The position numbers and the translations under genes are program-made. From positions 3,658,001 through 3,722,000 of the forward strand of contig JAJFPB010000006.1 in NCBI GenBank assembly GCA_020881915.1: a DNA stretch of 64,000 nt, in the 5' to 3' direction. Source of the DNA: Paramyrothecium sp. XJ0827. Lineage: Eukaryota > Ascomycota > Sordariomycetes > Hypocreales > Stachybotryaceae. Of the stretch, positions 1-10,015 are shown piece by piece (the first letter of the stretch is position 1; every line of letters begins with the position of its first letter). The notes under the pieces are model-generated. The model saw only the letters and a program-made list of their open reading frames with translations. It searched no databases and was not told the origin of the DNA.

Positions 1-43
1 GATGCAGACTCCGACTGTTTCAAAATTCCTGTAATTATTTGTA

Positions 44-1551
44 CTAATCCTCCTGCTCCTTGTCTTGCTTCGTCTGTTCCGTCGTGGGCGGTAGATCGCA
101 GACAGTAGAATAACCGTCTTCCCGTTCACCTGGGTATATGATACGCCCCGTCGCATACCTTTGGGTCCATAGCATTGCGCGGCGCCGAAACTCGGCCCTC
201 CCCTCCGCACTTATGATTGGCAACAGTTCCTTCACAGGCTCGTCCCAGTAGGGAGAGCTGAGAAGCGACGCGACTGATATCAGCAGCTTTTCCAGCGTGA
301 TGGCCGGGGACCACCGCGGCAGGTCCGTCAGAATGTCCATGCAGATTGCCCCATATGCGTCAATGTTGGGATGTAAAATCTTGTTAAGGAACCACACGGC
401 AGGTGCCTTGAGCGGGTAGTCTTCGTTTACATTAAGACGGACGTGGAAGATGCCTCCTTCGTATGGCGTGCCACTGGGCCCGCGAATTGTGCCAAGAAAC
501 TGCCTGAGGTTGGACTCCTGAACAAACGCAATGGTGAACCAGCCATTCGGAGCTTTGTCCTCCATCCAATTACCAATTTCCACCAGGATTCGCCGGGTTA
601 CAGACAGTTTTGGGAACAATTTCGGTTTTGGTTCGCGAGCTATGAGTGTAGCAGCCGCCTGACAATTCTCGATTTCCAGGGACCCAAAGTCTAGTGGCGC
701 GTCGGGTTTTCTGTCCAAGCTGTGTTCTTCTATCTCGGTGTCTGATAACTTGGACTTGAGCTGCTGTGAACGGTGAGTCTGCGCGGTTACGAAAGTCCCT
801 GTCGCTGTCGTGACGGAACCACTTCGATGGATCGGAGGCGTGTGCTGGCGGCGCTCGATATGATAGTTACCTTGTCCTTGGAGCTCTCCTCGATCTCGAT
901 CAGCGAGGCCTCGCTGATATCTGCTACAGCCTCGAAGGCGAGGTCAGTCTTCGATTTCACCACCGTTATGTCTCGCGTTAGCTTCCCCAGATCGTCCACC
1001 AGCGAAGAGATCTTCTCCACAAAGACGACTGACTTCTTCTCGTCCCTAATTGACCACTTGACCGTTTTCTAGAATTCTGCTGACCTCTCTTGCCGTTGCT
1101 TCTTGGAACGGAACCCGGCGAACATGGTGCGCGTCTCGCGGCCCAGCACGGTCGCCTTTAGACGTCTGTATCTACTTTCAAAGATGGCCGGTTGCAGCAG
1201 GCCTTGGCTAGGGCTGCTCTGCAATTCGTCTTCATGTACCGTGAAACCATACTCGCTGACCAGCTGGTCCGTGTTGGAGAAAAGCAGCGCAACGTGCTTC
1301 AGAGTCTGGCAGACCTGGTGCGCTCGGGCCCGCGGCTTGTCAAGAGTTTTGTTGTACCCATCTGGTAGGAAGAAACCCAAAGCCTCGCCCCAAATGAGGA
1401 ATATTACTCTTTGATTGTCCAGCCGAGTCCTGAAGTAGCTGAAATTTTTGGCTCGCGCCCGACCAGCATCGACGAACTGCCACGCCTCCAACGCGGTCTT
1501 GAACAGGCCAGCCAAACCGGCGACACCTATTACGAGTCCTGCGATCTCCAT
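44..1551 (-). CDS. HeLo domain-E2 ubiquitin-conjugating enzyme fusion, interrupted by an in-frame TAG
   Basis: Exons 1551-820 and 763-44, with a 56-nt phase-0 intron at 764-819, give 483 codons. Codons 1-205 look like a HeLo domain (MEIAGLVIGVAGL start, LDNQRVIFLIWGEALGF motif, VKWSIRDEKK motif). HeLo is the N-terminal membrane-targeting or death-inducing module of fungal HET-s/HET-S-type proteins. Codons 298-435 are an E2 fold with HPN (375-377), the active-site Cys385 in an ICMDIL context, and a following WSPAITLEKLL helix, so the E2 part looks catalytically complete. A TAG at 1069-1071 (codon 161) breaks the frame inside the HeLo domain, while homology continues in the same frame after it. 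A 39-nt GT..AG segment (1046-1084) spans the stop and keeps frame, but it is short for an intron and would delete the conserved KVKW motif. It may be a recent pseudogene, a short HeLo-only allele, or unusually spliced. The domain calls are firm; the function as one protein is inference. Confidence 0.65.
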
Positions 1552-2309
1552 GTGGGGAAGTAGAGGAATCAGAAGCTGTGGCGATGGAACGGAAAGAACA
1601 GTGCCATTCAATTCCCGAACAAAGCTTGAACGTTGAAGAGCCTATAAGTCTGTGAGTGCGCCTCAACGAGTCAATCGTGCTGATCGATCGCTTATGGAGC
1701 GGGGCTCGGCTAGACGGGGTGGCCAAGCATTGAATAAGAGCGAATCGTTCGCCGTGGCCAATGATTTCATGATATCTCACTGAGTGTCAAATGCGGCTGA
1801 ATATATTGTCCCACGACCGAGCCTAACCTATTTCTGTCAAAGTCGCTCGATGTTGCTACACTTTTTTACGCCTCTAGCTTGTTTACTTCGTGCTTGAATC
1901 TGGAATGTGCTATTTTCTCGTGAGATTGGTAGAGCTTGAGTCTCTCATACAAAGAATTAGCCAGCAAGTTGTTCTACATCATGACTTCCCTAAGAACATG
2001 TCATTTGCAGTGTTTCCTTTGTCTGCCCTCTGGTATGTATCGGATTCTCGAAAAGCTCTGTGTGGAGAAACTGCCATTTTCAGTACTCTGATTCGCGATT
2101 TCACCTCAACACTAGCAACAGAAGACTAACTGTTTATGACTCGCATTAAAGTGTCGCCGAAACAGCAGCAGGCAGCAGCCGGAGACTTTCAGCCCTCTTT
2201 ACAATGCCGTACTATCCTACGATAAATGCACGAACTTGGGTACTTCACATATCATCGTTGAGCATACCGCTCAGACCTCAGGAACTCTGCTACCCCATGC
2301 AATCGAACA
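1552..2309. other. Divergent intergenic region
   Basis: This 758-bp stretch separates the HeLo-E2 start (minus strand) from the DSBH protein start (plus strand) and presumably holds both promoters. An open frame at 1890-2129 starts with a non-ATG codon and has no recognisable domain, so I do not call it a gene. I see no repeats here. Confidence 0.5.
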
Positions 2310-3068
2310 ATGGACTCAAAAACCCAGCCGCCCTCCGTTGGTGCTCATGAAAATCAACCACTTCGAGTTTTCCCTCCAAGAGCCTTGCCAGCCGGATATA
2401 TGACCCGGGTCACCTCTGAGCCGAGGAAATGTTTCGAGTTCTACGGCACATTCGGCCCAGACAACCTCGTCGCAGCTGCAACGTCTTTCATGGGAACATG
2501 CACCGATGCTGACTTGCCGGTCTTGTCAGGGGTCATTTCGGATTTCCTCGAAAAATCCAGCCAAGATTGCGTGTCGGAAGCCCCTAGCCCGGATCTCGCA
2601 ACGCAAGCATGCTGGCTGACGATCCGAGTGTGGCACCCTCTCGACGAGTTTATTGTTCCTCGATGGCATCGCGACGGCCGCATGTTTGACTGCTCATGTC
2701 AAAGCTCGGGGCCAGGGCCAAACCGGGAGGTGCCGCATTCCAAGTACGCAGTGACACTCCTGGGGCCGGCGACTTTGCTCCTGGCACCAGGGCAGCAGTA
2801 TGTAGACGACACGCTGGCGGCGCGCGAGTGGTGGCGGGACGAGGAGCGCACGCCGCTTGCAGAGGCGTTTGCAGGATGCGAGAGAGCTGTCGTGCAAACG
2901 GGGCAGATGATCAGGTTCAGCTGGGGCCAGGAAGACTCGCCTGTACACTCGGAACCTGACTCGAGCGCCAATGACCGCGTCTTCATGAGCATATTGTATG
3001 GGAGCGAGGACGAACTGAGGAACATGTGTGATTTTAGGAACGCAGAGTATGGAAAGTTTGTGATGTGA
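2310..3068 (+). CDS. Putative DSBH / 2OG-Fe(II) oxygenase-like protein
   Basis: Intronless, 252 aa, starting at the first ATG of the open frame. The middle holds a strand-rich section with W-H-R-D (His120, Asp122) followed by KYAVTLLGPATLLL. A later stretch has GQMIRF, then His213 and Arg223. His-x-Asp, a distal His and a following Arg are the usual iron- and 2-oxoglutarate-binding pattern of the double-stranded beta-helix oxygenase fold. No signal peptide or membrane segment is visible. Substrate is unknown. The fold assignment rests on motif spacing only, so a conserved fungal hypothetical protein without enzymatic activity is a real alternative. Confidence 0.6.
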   Translation: MDSKTQPPSVGAHENQPLRVFPPRALPAGYMTRVTSEPRKCFEFYGTFGPDNLVAAATSFMGTCTDADLPVLSGVISDFLEKSSQDCVSEAPSPDLATQACWLTIRVWHPLDEFIVPRWHRDGRMFDCSCQSSGPGPNREVPHSKYAVTLLGPATLLLAPGQQYVDDTLAAREWWRDEERTPLAEAFAGCERAVVQTGQMIRFSWGQEDSPVHSEPDSSANDRVFMSILYGSEDELRNMCDFRNAEYGKFVM

Positions 3069-3485
3069 TGAGGATAAGAAACTGATTGGCTGGAAGGACT
3101 TTCACTGTTTGTGTTCCGTCGAGGGATCATTTCGGTTACGCTCGAGTAAGGCTGCGCATCCGTCCAAGCATTATCGCCGACATAAAATATTCCAGTGACA
3201 TTCATTGCTTTTAAGTACTCAGACATTTATGAAGTTCCAGCACGACGCTACTGTACTGAAGCCGTTATTTCTTATTTTGCGGCGCCGATTCCAAGACCAC
3301 CAGTGTCCCTGCTACTTTTGACGGTGTTTCTTTCTCGCCTCTGTTACAAGTTACAGTTGTCGTTCGAGAATTCTAGCTTATCTGGTGCGGTACCTTCCAG
3401 CATTTGTCTTTCTATCCATTTCAGCACATTCCCCTGTTTCGAGTAGGCAATGTCTCGAAGCGCCAATCGATCACCTCAACTCTGG
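3069..3485. other. Convergent intergenic region
   Basis: This 417-bp gap lies between the 3' ends of the DSBH gene (plus) and the C2H2 gene (minus). It presumably holds both 3' UTRs. No coding or repeat signal was recognised. Confidence 0.5.
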
Positions 3486-6254
3486 CTACCTTGGGTCAGA
3501 GTTGTCCCACCTAAATAGCTTTCCAATCCTGGACCGGAGGCGCTTTTCTACAGACCGTGCTGACGATGGCGTCTCCTCTAATGCGTCTTGTTTAGGTCGT
3601 TGTAAGGCATCCCGTGATGCGTCTTGCTTGGGTCGTAAGGCAGGCGGCAATTCATCTGAGAGGGCCTGTGTCGCTAGCCCGCTGGCCACATCATAGGCCA
3701 CTCGGTTCATAGACCACTGCAAGCCACAGTACCAACAGAAAGGGTCTGTGCCGGTCTGTTGCCAAGCGTGGACCCAGGCATTTGGATCGATCACAATCTT
3801 GCACTCCATGCAATACGTCCTCGAACCGGCTCGTTGCCAGCTGTGGCCGCAGCCCGCAGTACCAAACGACTCTGTTGAGCAACTAGTTCCGGCGGCGAGC
3901 TTTTCTTCAAAGTCATACTGAGAGAGGTGTCAGCAATCACCTCGATCGGACCGAGCCGGCGTCAACATACCTTGTAAAGAATAATTTGATTGGAGCTGGT
4001 GCCGCACGTGGAGCATTTCTCCAGCGAACTGGTAGAGTTTGGTGTTTCTGGCATCGTGCCGCAACCTCGACAGAACCTGGTTTTCTGCAATGTTGCAAGT
4101 CTCTGTGACTTTGGGTTCAGCCATTCAACAAAGCCAGTGCTCCACCATGTGGCGAGGGATGTATCCCACTCGCCAGCTTCAAAGTGCTCGGCGATGTGGT
4201 CCAGTCTTGCGAACAGCTTTTCAGCGTTGAGTTGAGGCGGATCCATGTTAGGAAGCTCCTCGCTGTTTTCAAGCAACCCGTCGACGACCTGGAATGTTTC
4301 CTCGCAGTACCAGCAACCCCAAAGCCCCCGCCAGGGGGGTCGTCCTTCATAATGTTCTAGTATGTGCTCCTTCCACTGTTCTTTATTTGGCGTGGTGAAG
4401 GCGCATCGTGAGTAAACTTGGAGCTCGCAGGGCAGCCATTTGTTCAAGGAAAACCTCTGTGATTTGAGATCAGATGCTGCTTTTCTGGAGCCAGTGGTAT
4501 CCCCAGTTCGTCCGGCATCATCCGCAGCCTTTTCCTCAAAACTCGAAGAATTCGGGTTGTGAGATTTGTCAAACCTGGGTGTAGCGGATTCATAGTTTTG
4601 ACCCTGTAAAGAGGGAGCTGCTTCACTTGAAGGACCAGGACCGGACAACCCCTCACGGTCCTCGCTACTGTAAGAATAATTGCCATTCTGAGAATCATCC
4701 TCAAAGTCTGAACCGCCGCCAGATTGCGGAAGAGCCGCCAAGACCACCTCTCGAAAATGACTACTGACATGCTTTAGGAAAGCCTCTCGGTCAAGTTGCC
4801 GCGATTTCGGTCCGCAGAATGGACAAATGGACAACAATAAATCTTCTGAGCGGTCATGCGCCTGCAAGTGGTTCGCCCAAGTGATAGTCCGTTGAAATGT
4901 CTCGTTTTCGGCGGCACATTCCTCGAATAAACAACAGTAAGGAACCAGATCATCGAAGATGTGTTGTCTACAGCGATAACGTCAGTTTAGCTCGAGACAT
5001 CGAGATGCACGCTGAAGCTCACTTCCATAGGTTACGACCCATAGGGCCTCGCAATTCCCGCCAGCATGCTGGGCAATCAAATGTGCTATTTGTATCGGCC
5101 CCTTCGGGCATAGCTGGTACTCTGGGTCGCCCTTGCGTGACTGCGGATGCAGTGGTAGAGTATGAGGCAAAAGTAGCGATGGATTGAGTGTCGTCAAAAT
5201 CCAAAGGAAATACAGGCCTTTTTGGGAGGCTCTGACTTCGTCCGAGACTATTTTGTATAGATGATGCCATCCCATAGTCTTGAACTCTTCCAGCTGAAGG
5301 AAGTGAGGCACTGAAGCCTGATGACTGGTTTGCCGTTGACTTGGTTGTATCTGTGAGGTGAGGGTTTGTGCTCGAAAATAACGATTCGCTCGGGGGATCA
5401 GTTACAGTCCTGTCCTCGCAAGATTCGTCATGTGTTTCAGGATTTCTGTCTGTTTCATGAACCTGATTTCGCATCAATTCCGCCGATGATATATTAAAGG
5501 CTCTTTGCGCGTTCAATTTCCCCAGCCGTTCTACCATGTACTTGGGTAGGTTGGGGAAGCGGTCTCTAATCTTCCGACAGTAGGTAAGAGCCTGGGGCGT
5601 GGCAACGTCAAAGACTTCAACATCATGCAGCGATGATTCATGCCCATCTTCGAAAAGGTCCATTGCCGGATTCTCTATGGCCTGGCTGAAGTCCATCAAG
5701 CAGTCGATGTATGTAGAAATATCTTGGAAAATCTCCTCGCCGACATCCGAAGCTTGGGATTCCGAAGCCGAGTCTGAGTCGAGGAACAGATTCCTCTGTG
5801 GAATATCTGAAGTTTGCAAGAAAAGACTCACTTGCTCTTGTATCCGCATGAGATCAGCCATGTCCGGGGTGCGGTCCTGCTGCTGCATTTCCTCATGCAA
5901 GGCTATGATTCGATGAAATTCCGTGGACAGCACCCGACTTAGCTGAAACAAGAGCGACAGCACGTTGTGAGTTAGCTCGGTACTCTTCGCCAAGGTTTCG
6001 TCAAGATGACCCTCCTCTACGGAGAAGCCGTCTCCCCAGAGATAAAGACGGCGGAGCTCGTCATTGTAGCGCTTAATGACATCAGAGGGGGAGTCTTTTG
6101 AATTATCGGACATGCGAATCGCCTTGACAAGCCCGCAGAATACACTGAAGATGGCGTTGTAAAACGAGCCAACAATGCCCAGCGTGCAAGAGTAATTGTC
6201 AGGACCCGCGAGCCAATTTTGCACATCCATGAGGACGGCTTGGTTCGAAGACAT
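3486..6254 (-). CDS. Fungal C2H2 zinc-finger protein with zinc-ribbon tail
   Basis: Three exons (6254-5023, 4967-3971, 3917-3486) give 886 aa. Intron 4968-5022 is 55 nt. Intron 3918-3970 is 53 nt with a TGCTGAC branch site. Residues 1-300 match the helical N-terminal region common in large fungal families of this type (LWGDGFSVEEGHLDE; DRFPNLPKYMVERLGK). Next comes a C2H2 block: CPACWREL joined across the first intron to a KQHIFDDLVPYC segment, a second finger ending WANHLQAHD, and CPFCGPK...HVSSHF. The C-terminal third carries CxxC pairs (CRGCG, CSTCG, CMECK, CWYCG) resembling zinc ribbons, then a tandem RPKQDA repeat. The upstream in-frame extension has no ATG, so 6254 is the start. A regulatory or signalling role is likely but the target is unknown. 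It diverges from the DUF7580 gene. Confidence 0.8.
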
Positions 6255-6589
6255 GTTGCCGTACTGAATCGTCGTCTTCCATACATGAGTGCTGCTGGCA
6301 CCAACTGCTGCTGGCACCAACTGCTGCTGTGTAGTTTGGACTTTGAGTCTAGATGAGTGCGGCTGACACTATCACCATGTAAGTCCGGACAGAGCTTGAT
6401 GACGCTGAGCGGGGTTTTCATCACGTGGGCAAATGTTGTGCAGCTCTCCCAGCCTGATCCGACACCTCCTTCAGCCTACCGTCCTTCAGCCTGCCAATTT
6501 CATGCCACTTGACACAAAATCAAGCCCCTTGTCCATTGTCAAGGGGGCGGCATTTCCCCCAAGCTCGTCTGATCTGCTCGTGGGTAAGA
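6255..6589. promoter_or_regulatory. Shared bidirectional promoter region
   Basis: Only 335 bp separate the two divergent ATGs (C2H2 protein at 6254 on minus, DUF7580 protein at 6590 on plus), so both promoters and 5' UTRs must fit here. A 16-bp unit (GCTGCTGGCACCAACT) occurs twice in tandem and starts a third time at 6291-6331, in the leader of the C2H2 gene. Confidence 0.6.
6291..6331. repeat. 16-bp tandem repeat, about 2.5 copies
   Basis: Two exact copies of a 16-bp unit at 6291-6306 and 6307-6322, plus a partial third. It lies 37 bp upstream of the C2H2 protein start codon. Confidence 0.9.
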
Positions 6590-8671
6590 ATGAGCGGTGT
6601 CGAATTCATCGTCGGTACTATCCTGGGCGGCGTCCCTGTCACGGTTCTGGCTTTTGAGAAGTATCAAACACTATCGGCTGCTGTGTCCACATTTCGCAAT
6701 CCGAGAGAAGTTCTGCGAATGCAATCAAAGGTTGGCGCGCAAAGAACGATTTTTAGAAATAATTCCATTAATCTACTTTCCTCACTTACCAATGACCGGG
6801 AATTGGTTCAGTCATGGATGTCGGAATTGAGTGCAAGCAAGGACGGAAGCTGCGCAACGCCTTACAAGAGCTTTGTTTTGCCGGATATATACCACAACCG
6901 CATCGATTCTTTGATGGAGACCTTTTCAAGCTGCAAAAGTACACTCGATGAGATCTTGTGCATCGTTGAAAAGATCTCGGAGGAATTGGCTAGCCTAGAA
7001 AAGGCGATGGGGAAATCACGAGAGGTATGCTATTACCAGACCCATGGGAACACTTTCGTCGATTAGTTACTGATTAATAGCCTCAAGCCAAGTACAAGTC
7101 AATCGGCCAGCAGTAAACAATGGCTCAATGAGATGAGCGGACGTCTAAAACTAGTATTTCGCAAATCTGATCTAGCGGAAGCCATTGAGGATCTTCGGAA
7201 TCTGAATGCGGATTTCAGCGTAATGACAAACCAGATTGTTGTCACCCTTGAGCAGATCCGAAACACGGATCCTCCAAACGGCCGTGGAAAGGTCATTCCT
7301 GGCCGGGCCTCCAAGAGGACAGCAAGTAACATCAACCATGTCGAAGCGTACAAGCGTATCCGCCAGGCTTCAGCCGTCCTCTACGACACTCTAGAAAAGA
7401 AGTGGACTTGCCAATCAGGCGAGCATGAAAGCCATGCCGCTAGTGTCTGCTGCATTGAACCAGAGCAGGTTAAAGCAGCCCATGCTATTAGATTAGAGGT
7501 TGCGTTGACTATCGAAGAGGATGCGGGCGGCGCAAACAAGAAAACCCCTCGCCATTCCGGACCGATGTGGCTTGAGGTCGAGTACGTGGATGACAACAAT
7601 CGGAGTCAAGTCACCGTCGTTCAAGCACATGCCCAATCCTTTGACGAGCTGAGCACGGCCCTTACGAAATTGTCCACTGATCCTCGCATCGGGACTTCGC
7701 CATTGATACAGACCGCACAGGATAACGACAACAGCACGCGGAGGGTTCGATTCAACGTCGTCCAGAGCCAGCCTGCCAACGGGAACGGTACAGCGGCACA
7801 ACCCACAAGCTCTTCACCAGCCAGCATCGGTGTACCACAAGTGGCGATGGATGCTCAAGTCCTTGATTTGATGATGACACCAGACTTCTGTGGGCATCTC
7901 CACTCCCGATACCAGCTCTGCAAATTGAACCATCACTTCCTGGGATACCTTGGTGGTAAAAACATGCAGAGGTTCTACATCCCGCCACCGGAGAAGCGGT
8001 TATGCAACGAGCCGAAGACTCTTGGAGCAATTATTGCTTGGATCGGGACAACATCTATGCACCGTTCTTTACCACTTCCCGTGGCACTACACATTGCTGG
8101 TTCTCTAGCGGCATCGGTACTGCAGTTTCATTCGACACCATGGCTACCTGAGACTTGGAAGAGCGATGACGTTTGTTTTTTCAGCGCCGGTAGTCTGTCG
8201 AACGAAAGCGAAATGCAGCTGTCTCATCCATATTTTCAAGTTCAGTTTCACAAGTCCCCGTCCAACAGCGTGTCACAGCATTCCCAAGCATCGGACAAGA
8301 CCTTGATAAACAATGAGCAGACAATCATGTTAGGGGTCAGAAACGAGCTGCTCTTCAGACTAGGAATTGTCCTTCTAGAAGTTGGGTTCTCCCGGCCGTG
8401 GCATAGTTTGCGCGAGGAGATCCTCTGTTCCAAGACGTTGCACCCCAGTCGGCGCACAGATTATCATGTTGCTCAGAAGCTGTGCGTCATCCTACAGAAC
8501 CAGCTGGGCCCGAGATATCCGCGTATCATAAGGAAGTGCATTAGCTGTGACTTTGGATTGAATGAGCCGCAGGACGACTTGGAAGCCAGTGAAGAGTTGC
8601 AAGCTGTCTTCCTAGTGGATGTGATTGTCGAGCTTCAACGGCTCAAGGAGCGAGTGCAAGCGTTTGGGTAG
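6590..8671 (+). CDS. DUF7580-like fungal protein
   Basis: Two exons (6590-7024 and 7088-8671), joined by a 63-nt phase-0 intron (GTATGC donor, CAAG acceptor), give 672 aa. The N-terminus has a hydrophobic stretch (residues 3-22, GVEFIVGTILGGVPVTVLAF) as in fungal proteins grouped as DUF7580. This is followed by helices with LDEILCIVEKIS and SDLAEAIEDLRNLN. The C-terminal third resembles a degraded kinase-like or helical region: short stretches such as LFRLGIVLLEVGF echo the F-to-G helices of protein kinases, but no catalytic loop (HRD, DFG) is visible. Related proteins often occur near STAND/NLR and HET-type genes. The family name is from memory of the sequence style and is moderately secure; the function is unknown. 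Confidence 0.75.
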
Positions 8672-9754
8672 CGGTGACCGATTAGAGGGACACAAATTTA
8701 ACAAATAGTTGCACCGAATCAGGTTGTGTTTCCCATGGGCGCTTATCCTATTTACAGTCATCGGTAGCGCTCTACGTGAAGTTAATTCCTACCACCACAG
8801 TTTGGGGCCTTGCCAGCCACAGATGCATCTAGAGCTCAACTGTACTTTGCCTGCAGCAAAAAGATGAAGAGCAAAAAATGAACATACAACAGCCGGTGTT
8901 CGCTGGTCGTCACCGACCCAACTACTAATCTGCCGCTCACAAGTTTAATTAAGGGAGAGCGGACGGGATCCCATGTTTTCTTGTGGCTATGGTCGTATGT
9001 GTTGGATGAGGCAGCTCACGATGCTCAAGAATCTGATGCCCGCGAACAACATTGAAAGCAAAAAGAATACATACAACAGCCGGTGTTCGCTGGTCGTCAC
9101 CGACCCAACTACTAATCTGCCGCTTACGAGGTTATCTTTAGGAGAGCGGACGGGATCCTGAGCTTTCTCGTAGCTATGGTCGTATGTGCTGATGAGACAA
9201 GCACAACTTGGTTATGGAGGAATGAGCTGCACAGGGGAGAGTTGTCTTGCGATGGAACGGGCATGACCACACGAGGGGGCCGTTCCTCCGCTGTGGGTCG
9301 TTGGGGCACAACACAATGTGACCTATTTTGCAAGCTAGGCAGTCCAACTCCTGGTAATCTAGCCGTGCTTCTGTTACTCTACATGCGCCATTCCGGATTC
9401 AGGTTATCAGTAAACCAGAGACAAGGTCAAGGCTGGTAAAGATGTCATGAAATATGCTGTTGTGATGCCATAATGAAATGTCACCGGTTTCACGATTATG
9501 CAGAAACAGCCTGTTCTTTGCTGATTCCAAAAAAGGAAAAAAATCAATTGATGTGTTCGAGTTCTATCTGTACAATAACGCAAGGAACGAGCCAAATAAT
9601 GAAACAGTGGTATATGTTATGCTGTGTGAATCAAAGTTCAATCCAAAATGTGAGCGCCCCTCTATCCTTTATCGCGATCCAGTAAATGCATAAATGATTC
9701 TCCGAATAGGTCGTGTACCGGTAAAAACACACTGCTAACCAACAGGGTCACTCT
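8672..9754. other. Intergenic region with tandem duplication
   Basis: About 1.08 kb between convergent genes. Its main content is the 187-bp-period direct repeat described separately. A short open frame at 9176-9439 overlaps the repeat edge and shows no domain, so it is not called. Confidence 0.5.
8871..9196. repeat. Tandem direct repeat, two copies about 140 bp each, period 187 bp
   Basis: Copy 1 spans about 8871-9010 and copy 2 about 9058-9196, at a constant offset of 187 bp. A 56-bp block (8882-8937 and 9069-9124) is identical, and a 17-bp block (8955-8971) is identical to its partner. Between them the copies differ by substitutions only, many of them transitions. No terminal inverted repeats or target-site duplications are evident. 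Confidence 0.9.
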
Positions 9755-10015
9755 TTAGTAGTAGTAGACCCGTCGGCGATAGCTTGACGAGTATAGCTCG
9801 TAGTCGCCGTCGTTGTTGCTGTAGACGACTCGCTGCGAGGACCGGCGGGTGTAGACGTCAACCTGCCAGGAGCTGCCGCCAGAGGTGGTCTCGCGGTAGG
9901 TAACCCGGCGGGGCCTGCTCGACATATTAGTCTCTGACAGAGGTGGAGAGGATGAGCTGGGTTTGTACCTCACTGAGGAGGGCTGGGCGATGACTACTTG
10001 GTAGCGTTCAGACAT
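9755..10015 (-). CDS. Small Ser/Tyr/Arg-rich protein
   Basis: An 86-aa intronless reading frame starting MSERYQVVIAQPSS and ending RRRVYYY. The ATG sits in a good context (CCACAATG), preceded by a pyrimidine-rich, A-poor leader typical of fungal 5' UTRs. It has no cysteines, signal peptide or membrane segment. The composition is basic and hydroxyl-rich, with several RR/SR pairs (SSRPRRVTYRE, YTRRSSQRVVY) that could be phosphorylated. I do not recognise the family. The tidy start context and biased composition argue for a real gene, but a chance frame is possible. Confidence 0.5.
   Translation of the reverse strand: MSERYQVVIAQPSSVRYKPSSSSPPLSETNMSSRPRRVTYRETTSGGSSWQVDVYTRRSSQRVVYSNNDGDYELYSSSYRRRVYYY

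Noticed and set aside
1890..2129. 79-codon frame upstream of the DSBH gene
   Set aside because: Starts at a non-ATG codon, no domain, and lies in the expected divergent promoter region.
8871..9196. CRISPR-like or satellite array
   Set aside because: Only two copies and no short regular spacers; a simple tandem duplication explains it.
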